Position numbers and translations under genes: made by a program
Notes under the pieces: generated by a model
Seen by the model: the letters and a program-made list of their open reading frames with translations, nothing else
Databases searched by the model: none
Told to the model about the DNA's origin: nothing
Shown: in pieces, positions 25,669 to 34,445 of the stretch
How positions within the stretch are numbered: position 1 is the first letter of the stretch
How the letters are laid out: every line of letters starts with the position of its first letter
NCBI RefSeq assembly: GCF_900177725.1
Contig: NZ_FXAT01000006.1
Location: forward strand, 393,390-457,389
Origin: Paraburkholderia susongensis
GTDB lineage: Bacteria; Pseudomonadota; Gammaproteobacteria; Burkholderiales; Burkholderiaceae
Length of the DNA: 64,000 bases
Direction: 5' to 3'

Positions 25669-27267
25669 CTACAGCAGCGACTCGATGGGAAGAACCGACA
25701 ACATCCACACACCGAGCCGGCCATACCAGGTCGTGTTGGGTTCGACGTCGTGGCGGATTTCAGTGTCGCCGTTACGCTCGATCCAGTAGAGCTTGCCGTT
25801 CTCGTCGAGCCGCACCGTATACGCGACCTGGGGCAGCAGCGCGAGAAACTTCCTGTCGATCTGGGTCGCGAGATCGGGGCTGTCGATCACGAGGCCAAGC
25901 TCCGTATTCAGGTACGCGGAGCGCGGATCGAAATTGAACGAGCCAACGAAAACGCGCTGGGAGTCCACCACGAAAGTCTTCGCATGCAGGCTGGACCCCG
26001 AGCTGCCGAATGGGCCCGGCGACGGCTCTTTCTTGTGAGCGGTGCCCGGCACGCGTCGCAATTCGTACAGATGGACGCCGTTCCTGAGCAACTCGACGCG
26101 CCGTTTCATGTAGCCGGAGTGAACGGCGGCAACGTCCGTCGCTTCCAGCGCGTTCGTCAGCACACGCACATCGACGCCTTTCGCGGCGAGGCCGGTCAGA
26201 TACTGCGTGCCCGTGCGAGCCGGCACGAAATACGGCGAAACGAGGTCGAGTTCCTGCGTCGGCTCACCGAGTACTTCCCGCAGCTGATGTGAAATGAGCG
26301 CTTCCGGCGGTGCGTTGTTCAGGCCTTTCGCAGGGTCGTCGCTGATCAGATCCGTCTTCGCCCAGTCGAATTGCAGGGTGTCGTCGAGCATTTTCTGCAC
26401 GACGTGCGGACCGCGCAGCGCCTCCATATAGGACGCGGCCGCCGGGTCCTGCTCGATCGCTTGCGCCTTGCGCTCGAGCGTGGCCAACTGATCGACGCTT
26501 TCGTGCGGCAGAATCCGCTCGACCGGGTACGCCGACGCGCTTGCCCAGTAGCGGTCGAAGTCTCGCGCGACGTCGGCGGCGGCCGGCCCGACGGCCAGCA
26601 CGTCGAGGTCCGCGAAAACGACGCCGTCGGTTGCATCGAAGTACTCGTCGCCGATATTGCGGCCGCCGAGAATCGTGGCGGTGCTGTCGGCGGTCAGCGA
26701 CTTGTTGTGCATGCGTCGATTGGCGCGCGAGAAATCCGTCAGGAAGCCGAGGAATTTCGGCTTGCGCACCACGAATGGATTGAAGAGGCGCACCTCGATG
26801 TTTGGATGCGCGTCGAGCGCCGCGAGCGTCGGGTCGAGCGAAGAGGGAATGCCCAGATCGTCGAGCAGGAGCCGCACGCGCACGCCGCGGTCCGCGGCTT
26901 CGTGGAGCTCTTCGAGAAGCAGCGTGCCGGTCAGATCGTTGCGCCAGATGTAGTACTGGATGTCGAGCGTGCGCTGTGCCGAACGGATCAGGTCCATGCG
27001 CGCGGCAAACGCCGTGTGCGCATCCGACAGCGGATAGATGCCCGCGAGGCCCGCATGCGAGGCCAGCTCGGGCGCGATCGCGCGGCCCAGATCGGTAGTG
27101 GCGGCCTGTGCGGGAGTCAACGCGCTCGACTCCGTGCGATTCTCGAGCGGCGGTAACGCACAGCCGCCTAGCAGGCTCGCGCACAGCAGCAGTGCGGATA
27201 TTGCGCCCAGCCGCCGATGAGGCAGGTGACAGCGGAGGTGGAACAGGTCGTGTTTCTGCGGTTGCAT
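25669..27267 (-). CDS. Phospholipase D-family lipoprotein (cardiolipin-synthase-like)
   Basis: A 532-residue protein with two HKD motifs of the PLD superfamily: MHNKSLTADSTATILGGRN (near residues 187-205) and SLHAKTFVVDSQRVFVGSFN (near 425-445). The N-terminus ends in a lipobox (LLGGCALPP, Cys near residue 36), so it is probably anchored in the envelope. The overall layout resembles the ClsC/YmdC-type group of phospholipase D proteins, which can act as phospholipid synthases or hydrolases. No partner acyltransferase or OpgC-like gene is next to it. The start could be somewhat downstream (MQPQKHDLFHLRCHLPHRR is not a typical N-region). Confidence 0.85.
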   Translation of the reverse strand: MQPQKHDLFHLRCHLPHRRLGAISALLLCASLLGGCALPPLENRTESSALTPAQAATTDLGRAIAPELASHAGLAGIYPLSDAHTAFAARMDLIRSAQRTLDIQYYIWRNDLTGTLLLEELHEAADRGVRVRLLLDDLGIPSSLDPTLAALDAHPNIEVRLFNPFVVRKPKFLGFLTDFSRANRRMHNKSLTADSTATILGGRNIGDEYFDATDGVVFADLDVLAVGPAAADVARDFDRYWASASAYPVERILPHESVDQLATLERKAQAIEQDPAAASYMEALRGPHVVQKMLDDTLQFDWAKTDLISDDPAKGLNNAPPEALISHQLREVLGEPTQELDLVSPYFVPARTGTQYLTGLAAKGVDVRVLTNALEATDVAAVHSGYMKRRVELLRNGVHLYELRRVPGTAHKKEPSPGPFGSSGSSLHAKTFVVDSQRVFVGSFNFDPRSAYLNTELGLVIDSPDLATQIDRKFLALLPQVAYTVRLDENGKLYWIERNGDTEIRHDVEPNTTWYGRLGVWMLSVLPIESLL

Positions 27268-27567
27268 GGAGTCCAGGGGTTCCTCTGGGTCATCGCGACC
27301 CGGCTGGTTTTACAATTGAAACATCGCGGAAACGTCATGGGAACATCGCGCCAGCACTGCTCGCCAGACCCGGCGCCTTGCATTGTGCAAGCAGGATACT
27401 ATGAGCGCAAAATAGTCGGTGCCTGCAAACCGGTCTTGTTGCGCAAATGGCTTTGTCCGATGATACCGGCAGGCCGCGCGAATTCGAACGAGGATCAACC
27501 CAGGCCGCATTCGAATTGCGCCGCGTCAGCGTCCCTTGAGTGTTCGTCCATTGCGGAGTCGAGCAAC

Positions 27568-28356
27568 GTGAAGATTTCCCGTTTGCTGTTTGGCAGCGTC
27601 ATGCTTTTCGTGGTGGGCGCCGTGTTGCAGCTAATATGGCCGCTTGCGCAGTCGGCGTCCTATCACCACTTCGCCGATCATCGTTCGCTCGGCTCGCTGC
27701 ACAATGCGTCGGACGTGCTGTCGAACCTCGTCATTCTGCTCGCCGGTATTCTCAGTCTCGGATGGGTGAGGCGGCATGCATCGAGCCAGCCGGCGCAATT
27801 CCCCGGCATGGTGGTCGTTGCGTTCGGGCTCTTCCTGACCGCGTTCGGCTCTGCTTACTACCACGTGGCGCCGAGCGATGCGACGCTCGTCTGGGATCGT
27901 CTTCCGATGACGATCGTGTTCGCCGGCATTCTCGCAATGCTGTGGACCTCAGCCACCGGACAGCGCATAGGCTGGGTGCAACTGCTGATCATGGTCGTCG
28001 TGTCGCCCGCGACCGTCGGCTACTGGCTCGTATTCAACAGCCTGTGGCCTTACGCAATCCTGCAGTTCGGCGGGCTCATGCTGATCGTCGGCATGACGCT
28101 CACGCGCAAGGTAGATGGCGTGTTCGCGTGGACGCTCGTGATCGTCTTCTACGGGGTCGCGAAGATTTTCGAAAGCCTCGATTGGCAGATATGGGAGTTG
28201 ACGCATCACGTGGTCGCCGGCCATGCGTTGAAGCATGTCTCGAGCGGCCTCGCTGGCGCGGCGATTATTCTGGTCGCGAACGCGCCGCTGCGATCCGTTG
28301 CGCGGATCGTCCCGCCACGGCCGACCGGCATCGGTCATTCAGGCACGCCGCGCTGA
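27568..28356 (+). CDS. CREST-type (alkaline ceramidase-like) integral membrane hydrolase
   Basis: A 262-residue protein with seven hydrophobic segments, starting at GTG 27568 (VKISRLLFGS); the open frame runs further upstream but is not coding. It carries the polar signatures of the CREST superfamily (alkaline ceramidase, PAQR, Per1): FGSAYYHVAPSDATLVWDRL for the Ser/His/Asp site in the middle and HHVVAGHALKHVSSGLA near the C-terminus for the HxxxH site. Members are metal-dependent membrane hydrolases acting on lipids. Its substrate is unknown. It converges on the DauR-like gene with only 23 bases between stops. Confidence 0.7.
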   Translation: MKISRLLFGSVMLFVVGAVLQLIWPLAQSASYHHFADHRSLGSLHNASDVLSNLVILLAGILSLGWVRRHASSQPAQFPGMVVVAFGLFLTAFGSAYYHVAPSDATLVWDRLPMTIVFAGILAMLWTSATGQRIGWVQLLIMVVVSPATVGYWLVFNSLWPYAILQFGGLMLIVGMTLTRKVDGVFAWTLVIVFYGVAKIFESLDWQIWELTHHVVAGHALKHVSSGLAGAAIILVANAPLRSVARIVPPRPTGIGHSGTPR

Positions 28357-28379
28357 CGCGCTGATGTAGTGACGCGCCG

Positions 28380-29024
28380 CTACTGCACCGCGTCGCGCAA
28401 ATCCCTGATGTGCTGGTAGACGGTCGCGCGTCCCATACCGAGCACGTTCGCCACGTAATTCGCCGCGCTCTTCCCCTTGAACGCGCCCTCCGCCCACAGA
28501 GCGGCGACGAGTTCACGCCGGTGATCGCGCGTCAGTGAATTGAGCGCCAACTGGCGTTCCTGCAGCCACGTGTGCAGAAACGCGTTGATCCTCTCCTGCC
28601 AGTCGTCCTTGAACAGGGCCTCCGGCTGCTTGACGACGCCGGCACCTGAAATCACGAGATCGATCACGCTTTTCACTTCGTCGAACACGGCGATGTTGTA
28701 GTTGATGCACATCATGCCCGCGGCCGAGCCGGTGTCGTCGAGCAGGACGGTGCTGACGCAGCGCATGCGCCGGCCGTCCCAGTTGAGCTTCTCGTAAGGG
28801 CCGATCGTGCCCGGTTGCGCGACATGATCGATCTCTTCGAGCGCGGATTCGTCGCCCAATTCGCGCTTCGACAGATTGTTCGCGATGTACGCGACCGTCT
28901 GACTCTGAAGATCGTGAATGACGACTTCGACGTATGGGAAAAACAGCTGTGCGATACCGTCGGCGACGCGGCTATAGCGGTCGAGCAGCAGCCGGCGAGC
29001 CGGTGTGGATTTTGTCTTGCGCAT
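28380..29024 (-). CDS. YheO/DauR-type transcriptional regulator
   Basis: A 214-residue regulator. The first 120 residues form the YheO PAS-like domain (YSRVADGIAQLFFPYVEVVI, NLSKRELGDES). The C-terminal helix-turn-helix (residues about 150-212) includes GKSAANYVANVLGMGRATVY, typical of HTH_22. In Pseudomonas aeruginosa the family member DauR controls D-arginine catabolism together with dauB and dauA. Here the next genes encode a DauB-type enzyme, a binding protein and a DauA-type dehydrogenase, so the same role is likely. It lies 100 bases downstream of the DauB-like gene on the same strand. Confidence 0.85.
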   Translation of the reverse strand: MRKTKSTPARRLLLDRYSRVADGIAQLFFPYVEVVIHDLQSQTVAYIANNLSKRELGDESALEEIDHVAQPGTIGPYEKLNWDGRRMRCVSTVLLDDTGSAAGMMCINYNIAVFDEVKSVIDLVISGAGVVKQPEALFKDDWQERINAFLHTWLQERQLALNSLTRDHRRELVAALWAEGAFKGKSAANYVANVLGMGRATVYQHIRDLRDAVQ

Positions 29025-29124
29025 GAAGTGGGGTGCGGGTTCGTGGATGACGGCCAGCGCCTTGTGTGCGTTGGCATACGCTGATTCGCGATGCCATGGC
29101 GCTGTCGCCTTCCTGTGAGCCTTA

Positions 29125-30120
29125 CTATTTTGCCACGCCGTTCTGGGCGCTCAGATAACGGAATAGTTCGTAGGCGATGGCGACGTCTTCGAGACCAAGC
29201 CCGATCGAACGGAAGAACGCGTGCCGCTGGTACGACGGCGGCTGCTTCGCGTGGCCGCTCACGAGTTCGGGCAGATCGGCGAGCACGTTCTGCGCGGACC
29301 AGCCATGCAGCTCGGCGGCGAGCTTCATTTCGCCGGCGCTCGCGGGCGTCGTGCGCCGATAGTCGCAATACACGTCCATCCCCGGCAACCATGCGGGCGG
29401 CACTTCGTGTGCGTTCGCGACGTTCGTGCTGATCGACGTAATCAGCGCGGGTTTCGTCAGCATGCCTTCGGACAGTACCGGCTTGCCCGACGACGTGCAC
29501 AGCGCGACCACGTCCGCGTCACGCACGCAGTCTTCGAGCGTCGCGCTGAGGGTCACGCGCGCATCGAGCGCGGCGACGGCGGCGCGCTGCCCGGCATGGG
29601 CCTCGTTGGTTTCGTTGACGAGGGCGAGCCCCGGCGAGAACACCTGAATCGAGTCCCACGGCCGCAACGGCGCGATATGGCGCAGATGCGCCTGGCCCAC
29701 CGTGCCGGCGCCGACGATCGCGAGCCGGCGCGCACCGGGCGCCGCGAGATGGTCGACCGCGAGCGCGGTGGCGCCCGCCGTGCGCTCGACGGTAAGCAGG
29801 CCGGCATCGCACCACATGAGCGGCTGGCCGGTTTCCATCGACATCAGTGCGGTCCACGCGGTGATGATCGGCTTCGCATCCGTGACGATGTACGGCGACA
29901 GCTTTGCGCCGAACACCTTCGCATCGGCGATGGCGCCGAGGTACGTGATGAAATCGCCCGCGTTGCCGGGAAAGAGCGTGAGGCTTTGCGGCGGCTGGAC
30001 CGCCTGCTCCGCGTGCAGTGCACGGAACATGCCGGCGAGGGCGCGGCGCACGTCCAGCCGCGGCAGCGCGTCGCGCACGGCGTCCTGCTGGACGATGAAC
30101 GGGGTAGGGTCTTGACTCAT
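29125..30120 (-). CDS. Ornithine cyclodeaminase/mu-crystallin-family enzyme (DauB-like)
   Basis: A 331-residue NAD(P)-dependent enzyme. The substrate domain (residues 1-110) has FGAKLSPYIV, with the Lys that contacts the amino-acid carboxylate. The Rossmann motif is LAIVGAGTVGQAHLRHI (about 138-154), and the NADP-side helix has IQVFSPGLALVNE. In dauBAR systems the equivalent protein (DauB) works as an L-amino-acid dehydrogenase that re-aminates the 2-oxo acid made by DauA. I prefer that over ornithine cyclisation, because of its neighbours; the sequence alone cannot settle the substrate. It is divergent from the binding-protein gene and shares its promoter region. Confidence 0.82.
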   Translation of the reverse strand: MSQDPTPFIVQQDAVRDALPRLDVRRALAGMFRALHAEQAVQPPQSLTLFPGNAGDFITYLGAIADAKVFGAKLSPYIVTDAKPIITAWTALMSMETGQPLMWCDAGLLTVERTAGATALAVDHLAAPGARRLAIVGAGTVGQAHLRHIAPLRPWDSIQVFSPGLALVNETNEAHAGQRAAVAALDARVTLSATLEDCVRDADVVALCTSSGKPVLSEGMLTKPALITSISTNVANAHEVPPAWLPGMDVYCDYRRTTPASAGEMKLAAELHGWSAQNVLADLPELVSGHAKQPPSYQRHAFFRSIGLGLEDVAIAYELFRYLSAQNGVAK

Positions 30121-30180
30121 ATGTCTGCTTTCCAGGTCGATGCCAGAGGGTCCGGCGTTGGCTTAATTCTAAAATCAAAG

Positions 30181-30250
30181 TCCAGTCTGGATAATTCTTT
30201 TTGAAAAGCTTTGCAATTATTCTGGTCCAGAATAGACTTCTGTTCCAGAG
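30181..30250. promoter_or_regulatory. Candidate operator with two CCAG/CTGG palindromes
   Basis: In the divergent promoter region, TCCAGTCTGGA (30181-30191) is a perfect palindrome around one base. ATTCTGGTCCAGAAT (30219-30233) is a second perfect one made of the same half-sites in reverse order, its centre 40 bases away. A further half-site, TTCCAGAG, lies at 30243-30250. The spacing of about four helical turns fits a dimeric or tetrameric regulator. The DauR-like protein is the obvious candidate; this is inference. Confidence 0.5.
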
Positions 30251-30306
30251 CAGCGGCAGGATTGCGTCCATTTCAAGGCGTCGCGAGGTCCTCCTGCTGT
30301 TTCGGC

Positions 30307-30335
30307 TGGCCCACTCGTGGCCCACGAGTGGGCCA
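30307..30335. repeat. 12-bp perfect inverted repeat in leader of binding-protein gene
   Basis: TGGCCCACTCGT (30307-30318) is followed by five bases and then its exact reverse complement, ACGAGTGGGCCA (30324-30335), about 77 bases before the start codon at 30412. It could be a second operator or an RNA hairpin in the 5' leader. There is no T-tract after it, so it is not a typical terminator. Confidence 0.5.
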
Positions 30336-30411
30336 CTTTCTCGACCTTGTTGCCCGTTTTCACCGACTGTTCCCGTTCCTGTCGACGCCTTCTTTTACGC
30401 CCGGACCCATC

Positions 30412-31200
30412 ATGACGCTCAAACACACGCTTTCCGTTTGCCTCGCCGCCGCCCTCGTCGCCGTGACTGGCGCAGCCAACGCCGAAACTGGCGGTACCCT
30501 GCGCTTCGGCATCGAGGCGTCCTATCCTCCGTTCGAGAGCAAGACACCGGCCGGCCAGCTGGTTGGCTTCGACGTCGATGTCGGCAACGCGGTCTGCGCG
30601 AAGCTGGGCGTGAAGTGCGTGTGGGTCGAAAATTCGTTCGACGGGCTGATCCCCGCGCTCGAGGCGCGCAAGTTCGACGTCATCAATTCGGCGATGAACA
30701 TCACGGCCAAGCGTAAGCAGAGCATCGACTTCACCCCGGCGATCTACGTGGTACCGATCGTAATGGTGGTCAAGCGCGGCTCGCCACTGCTGCCGGACGT
30801 GAAGAGCCTGCAGGGCAAGCGTGTCGGCGTGCTACAGGGTTCGTCGCAGGAAGACTTCCTGAAGCAGCATTGGGCGAATGCGGGTGTGTCGGTGGTGTCG
30901 TATCAGGACCAGGATCAGGTCTATGCCGATCTGACCGCGGGGCGTCTCGACGCCGCGGTGCAGGAAGCGCAGACCGCGCAGCAAGGCTTCCTCGACAAGC
31001 CGGCAGGCCGCGACTACGTGATCGTGGGCGAGCCGCTGAAGGATCCGGCCACGCTCGGCGAGGGCACCGGCTTCGGTCTGCGCAAGGGCGACAAGGCGCT
31101 CGCCAGTAAAATCGACACCGCGCTCGACGAGCTGAAGAAGGATGGCACGCTGAGCAATCTGTCGGTGAAGTACTTCAAGCGCGACATCATCGCGAAGTAA
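30412..31200 (+). CDS. Amino-acid ABC transporter periplasmic binding protein
   Basis: A 262-residue type 2 solute-binding protein. The start at 30412 gives a signal peptide (MTLKHTLSVCLAAALVAVTG, cleavage near GAANA-ET). The mature part begins LRFGIEASYPPFESKTP and has the family pattern GFDVDVGNAVCAKLG and a C-terminal LSVKYFKRDI. It belongs to the polar/basic amino-acid group (HisJ/ArgT-like). No permease or ATPase gene is adjacent. In Pseudomonas the dauBAR locus also has a binding protein next to it. A strong hairpin follows at 31226. Confidence 0.85.
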   Translation: MTLKHTLSVCLAAALVAVTGAANAETGGTLRFGIEASYPPFESKTPAGQLVGFDVDVGNAVCAKLGVKCVWVENSFDGLIPALEARKFDVINSAMNITAKRKQSIDFTPAIYVVPIVMVVKRGSPLLPDVKSLQGKRVGVLQGSSQEDFLKQHWANAGVSVVSYQDQDQVYADLTAGRLDAAVQEAQTAQQGFLDKPAGRDYVIVGEPLKDPATLGEGTGFGLRKGDKALASKIDTALDELKKDGTLSNLSVKYFKRDIIAK

Positions 31201-31225
31201 GCCTGCCGGACAGATTGTCCGGGAA

Positions 31226-31249
31226 GCGCCGCCCGGGTCCGGGCGGCGC
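31226..31249 (+). terminator. Strong GC hairpin between binding protein and dehydrogenase
   Basis: GCGCCGCCCGG (31226-31236) and CCGGGCGGCGC (31239-31249) form an 11-bp perfect stem directly after the binding-protein stop at 31200, followed by AAATTT rather than a U-run. It may act as a partial terminator or stabilise the upstream transcript, so the binding protein would be made in excess over the dehydrogenase. Confidence 0.5.
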
Positions 31250-31320
31250 AAATTTAACCGCGCATGCACTCGCGTACCCCCAACACCCCCACGCCCACCC
31301 GCGCTGGAACAGAGCCCATT

Positions 31321-32562
31321 ATGGATTTCGACGTCATCGTATTGGGAGCAGGCATTGTCGGCGTGTCGGCCGCGCTGCATCTGCAGGATCGCGGACGTCG
31401 TGTCGCGCTCGTCGACCGGCGCGGACCCGGCGAGGAAACCAGCTTCGGCAACGCGGGGCTGATCGAAAGCTCGTCGATCGTGCCGTACGGTTTTCCGCGC
31501 CGGCTCGGCACACTGCTGCGCTACGCGCGCAATCAGTCGACCGATCTCTACTGGGACTACAAGGCGCTGCCCGCGTTTGCCGGCTGGCTCGGCCGCTTCT
31601 GGTGGGAGTCGTCGCCCGAGCGGCTCGCGTCGGCGGCGCGTGACATGCTGCCGCTGATCCGCCGCAGCGTCGCCGAACACGATGCGCTGATCGCGCGCGC
31701 GGGTCTGGAAAACCTCGCGCACGACGGCGGCTGGATCGAAGCGTTTCGCACACAAAGCGAACTCGACGATCAGACCGCGGTCGCTCAGGCGGCCGTGCGC
31801 GACCACGGTCTGCGCGTCACGCCGCTCGACGCGGCGGCGCTGCGCGCGCGCGAGCCCGCGCTCGCCGCAGGATTCTGCGGCGCGTTGCACTGGCAGGACC
31901 CGAAGAGCATCTCCGATCCCGGTGCGCTGACGAAGGGCTACGCACGTCTTTTCGTGCAAAACGGCGGCACCTTGCTGACCGGCGACGCCGCTACGCTGCG
32001 CGAGAAAGGCGACGCGTGGACCGCGCAGACCAGCGCCGGAGAGATCAGCGCGAAAGAAGCGGTGATCGCGCTCGGGCCGTGGTCGGACACGGTGTTCGCG
32101 CCGCTCGGCTATCGCATTCCGTTGCGCGCGAAGCGCGGCTACCACATGCACTATCGGCCCGCGCGGACGGTACTGTCGGTGCCGGTCGTCGATACCGAGG
32201 AAGGCTACGTGATCGCGCCGATGCGCGGCGGGCTGCGGCTCACCACCGGCGTCGAGATTGCGCTGCGCGAGGCGGCGCCGACCGGCATTCAACTCGAACG
32301 TGCCGAACGGATCGCGAAACCGCTGTTCGGCCTGGGCGAGCGTCTGGACAAGGCGCCCTGGCTCGGGCTGCGTCCGTGCACGCCGGACATGCGGCCCGTG
32401 ATCGGGCGCGCGCCGCGGCACCGGGGCCTGTGGTTTTCGTTCGGCCACAATCATCATGGCCTGACGCTTGGGCCTGTCAGCGGGCGGCTGCTCGCTGACA
32501 TGATGACGGGCGCCGAGCCGTTCATCGACGCGCGGCCGTTCAGGCCGGAGCGGTTCCGTTAG
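31321..32562 (+). CDS. FAD-dependent D-amino-acid dehydrogenase (DadA/DauA-like)
   Basis: A 413-residue DAO-family flavoprotein. I start it at 31321 (MDFDVIVLGAGIVGVSAALH) because the FAD dinucleotide motif GAGIVG then sits at the usual distance from the N-terminus; 19 more codons are open upstream. ETSFGNAGLIESSSIVPYG is the second FAD-contacting stretch, and GLWFSFGHNHHGLTLGPVSG closes the FAD site. Such enzymes oxidise D-amino acids to 2-oxo acids and pass electrons to the respiratory chain. With the DauB-like enzyme the pair would invert a D-amino acid to the L-form via the oxo acid; arginine is the guess from synteny. Confidence 0.85.
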   Translation: MDFDVIVLGAGIVGVSAALHLQDRGRRVALVDRRGPGEETSFGNAGLIESSSIVPYGFPRRLGTLLRYARNQSTDLYWDYKALPAFAGWLGRFWWESSPERLASAARDMLPLIRRSVAEHDALIARAGLENLAHDGGWIEAFRTQSELDDQTAVAQAAVRDHGLRVTPLDAAALRAREPALAAGFCGALHWQDPKSISDPGALTKGYARLFVQNGGTLLTGDAATLREKGDAWTAQTSAGEISAKEAVIALGPWSDTVFAPLGYRIPLRAKRGYHMHYRPARTVLSVPVVDTEEGYVIAPMRGGLRLTTGVEIALREAAPTGIQLERAERIAKPLFGLGERLDKAPWLGLRPCTPDMRPVIGRAPRHRGLWFSFGHNHHGLTLGPVSGRLLADMMTGAEPFIDARPFRPERFR

Positions 32563-32583
32563 GCGGCGCCCGAGTTGCGCCGC
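32563..32583 (+). terminator. Hairpin after dehydrogenase gene
   Basis: GCGGCGC (32563-32569) and GCGCCGC (32577-32583) pair around a 7-base loop immediately after the dehydrogenase stop. Only a weak T-rich stretch follows. Confidence 0.4.
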
Positions 32584-32805
32584 TTCGATCGGGTTGCTTC
32601 AATCGCGTGCCCCGGTAACGCCAGCTCAGTAACATCACCTCAATAGTTCCCAGTTCGCGATCTGTCGCGTTTTGTTTGGCGTGTCATCGTTATGTGCGAA
32701 GATCGGTGCTGTCCGCCGGTCGATGCGTCTGTTCGCCATCGCGTTGTTTCGCTGGTCGGCGCGGCCCCGAGGTGAATTGTTGGCGGATCAATGGAGCACT
32801 GACAG

Positions 32806-33879
32806 ATGACTGACAGATTGCAGGCGTCCGTATGCGTGGTTGTGCTGCTGCTGATTGTGGGCTGGGTGCTGTATATCGGACGCGCCGTTTTTGTTCCCAT
32901 TGTGTTCGGCGCGATCGCGGTCTACGTGGTCGTCGATTTCACGCGTCTGCTGCAACGCATTCCGGTCCTCGGCAAGCGGCTGCCGGTGCAGTTGCGCTAT
33001 GGGCTGTCGATCTTCCTGATCGCGGCCGCCATCTTCTTCGCGGTCGACATGCTCGTCGCGAACTACGACGCCCTCGTCGCGCTCGCGCCGCGCTACCAGG
33101 ACTCGGTCCTCGCGATGATCCACAAGATCTCCACGCTGCTGCATCTCGAAAGCGAGCCGACCTGGGATTCGCTGCGGCGGAACATGCTCACGCAGCTCAA
33201 TATCCAGTCGGTCGTGACCGGCATGCTGACTTCGCTGTCGTCGATCATTATCGACATCTTCGTGATCCTGCTGTATGCGAGCTTTCTGCTGGTCGAGCGG
33301 GGCACGTTCGGCGAGAAAATCACGAACATGACCGCGAATTCGGAGAACGCGGCGCGGATCAGAGGCGTCGTCACCGACATCAACCGGCGCATCGGGGCTT
33401 ATCTCGCGCTGAAGACGTTCCTCGGCGTGCTGCTCGGCGCGGTCTGCTGGGTGGCGATGCGCAGCGTCGGCCTCGAATTCGCCGGGCTGTGGGCGGTGCT
33501 GACCGCGCTGCTCAACTACGTGCCGTATATCGGCTCGGTGCTTGCCATCGTGTTTCCCCTGCTCATGTCGGTGCTGCAATTCGGCGACCTCAACTCGATA
33601 CTGATCGTGCTGCTCTCGCTGACCGCAATCCATTTCGTGATCGGCAACATTCTCGACCCGTATATGACGGGTAATTCGCTGAACCTGAGCCCGTTTGCGA
33701 TTCTTGCGAGCATGGCGGTGTGGTCGGCGCTCTGGGGCGTGCCCGGCGCTTTTCTCGCGGTGCCGATCACGGTCAGCGTGACGATCATCTTCTCCGAGTT
33801 CGAAATGACGCGGCCGGTCGCCGTGCTGCTGTCGAAAAACGGCCGGCTCGCTTACGGCAAAAGCCAGCCGGCCGCTTGA
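32806..33879 (+). CDS. AI-2E family membrane permease (PerM/TqsA-like)
   Basis: A 357-residue protein of the AI-2E transporter family (UPF0118). It has about eight membrane segments, a long soluble loop in the middle (residues about 90-150) and the C-terminal family blocks GLWAVLTALLNYVPYIGSV and ALWGVPGAFLAVPITVSV. Members export various small solutes; a role with autoinducer-2 is known only for a few. A single gene with its own upstream region; no clear link to the dehydrogenase gene 240 bases before it. Confidence 0.88.
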   Translation: MTDRLQASVCVVVLLLIVGWVLYIGRAVFVPIVFGAIAVYVVVDFTRLLQRIPVLGKRLPVQLRYGLSIFLIAAAIFFAVDMLVANYDALVALAPRYQDSVLAMIHKISTLLHLESEPTWDSLRRNMLTQLNIQSVVTGMLTSLSSIIIDIFVILLYASFLLVERGTFGEKITNMTANSENAARIRGVVTDINRRIGAYLALKTFLGVLLGAVCWVAMRSVGLEFAGLWAVLTALLNYVPYIGSVLAIVFPLLMSVLQFGDLNSILIVLLSLTAIHFVIGNILDPYMTGNSLNLSPFAILASMAVWSALWGVPGAFLAVPITVSVTIIFSEFEMTRPVAVLLSKNGRLAYGKSQPAA

Positions 33880-33905
33880 GGCCGACGGCGTCGTTCGTCC
33901 GAACC

Positions 33906-34445
33906 ATGTCCCGTCGTCAAGACCATCACGCTCAGCCGTCTGCCGCACAGGCACGAGCAACCTCCGGCGCACTGGAAGACCCGGCGCTGCTGCGCCGGCT
34001 GCTCCGCGCCAAAGACCGCATGGACGCCGCCTCGCATGAGGCCTGGCCGGTCCAGCGGCTCGCCGAAGTCAGCGGCGTGTCCGAAGCTCATTTCGCGCGC
34101 TCGTTCAAGCGGGCTTTCGGCGTTCCGCCGCATCGCTATCTGCTGACGCGGCGTATCGAGCAGGCCATCGCGCTGTTGCGCGACACCGAACTCAGCATCA
34201 CCGACATCGCTTTCGCGACCGGATGGGAAAGCCTCGGCACCTTCGGCCGCATCTTTCGCGACATCATCGGCCGAAGCCCGGGCGAGATGCGTGCCGAGGC
34301 GAGAGCCAGCCAGTCCCAGCTCGAAAGCGTGCCCGCCTGCGTGCTGAAGGCCGCGCAACGTCCCGATCTCACGATCGCAGTTTTGGAGAAGCGCCGCCGC
34401 GTGGCTAACGATACAGTCGAGCCCTCAACCAAGGAGGTGTCATGA
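33906..34445 (+). CDS. Small AraC-type helix-turn-helix regulator
   Basis: A 179-residue protein made almost only of an AraC DNA-binding domain: WPVQRLAEVSGVSEAHFARS (first helix-turn-helix) and LSITDIAFATGWESLGTFGR (second). I start it at 33906; the frame is open earlier but overlaps the permease gene. The stop overlaps the start of the VOC gene (ATGA), and AAGGAGGT at 34431-34438 lies within its last codons, so the two are translationally linked. It probably controls the pair. Confidence 0.85.
   Translation: MSRRQDHHAQPSAAQARATSGALEDPALLRRLLRAKDRMDAASHEAWPVQRLAEVSGVSEAHFARSFKRAFGVPPHRYLLTRRIEQAIALLRDTELSITDIAFATGWESLGTFGRIFRDIIGRSPGEMRAEARASQSQLESVPACVLKAAQRPDLTIAVLEKRRRVANDTVEPSTKEVS

Noticed and set aside
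29221..30204. 327-codon plus-strand open frame over the cyclodeaminase-family gene
   Set aside because: Arg/His-rich shadow of the minus-strand gene, which has a complete Rossmann and substrate domain.
32788..33972. 394-codon minus-strand open frame over the permease gene
   Set aside because: Highly charged antisense shadow; the plus-strand gene has a clear membrane-protein pattern and family motifs.
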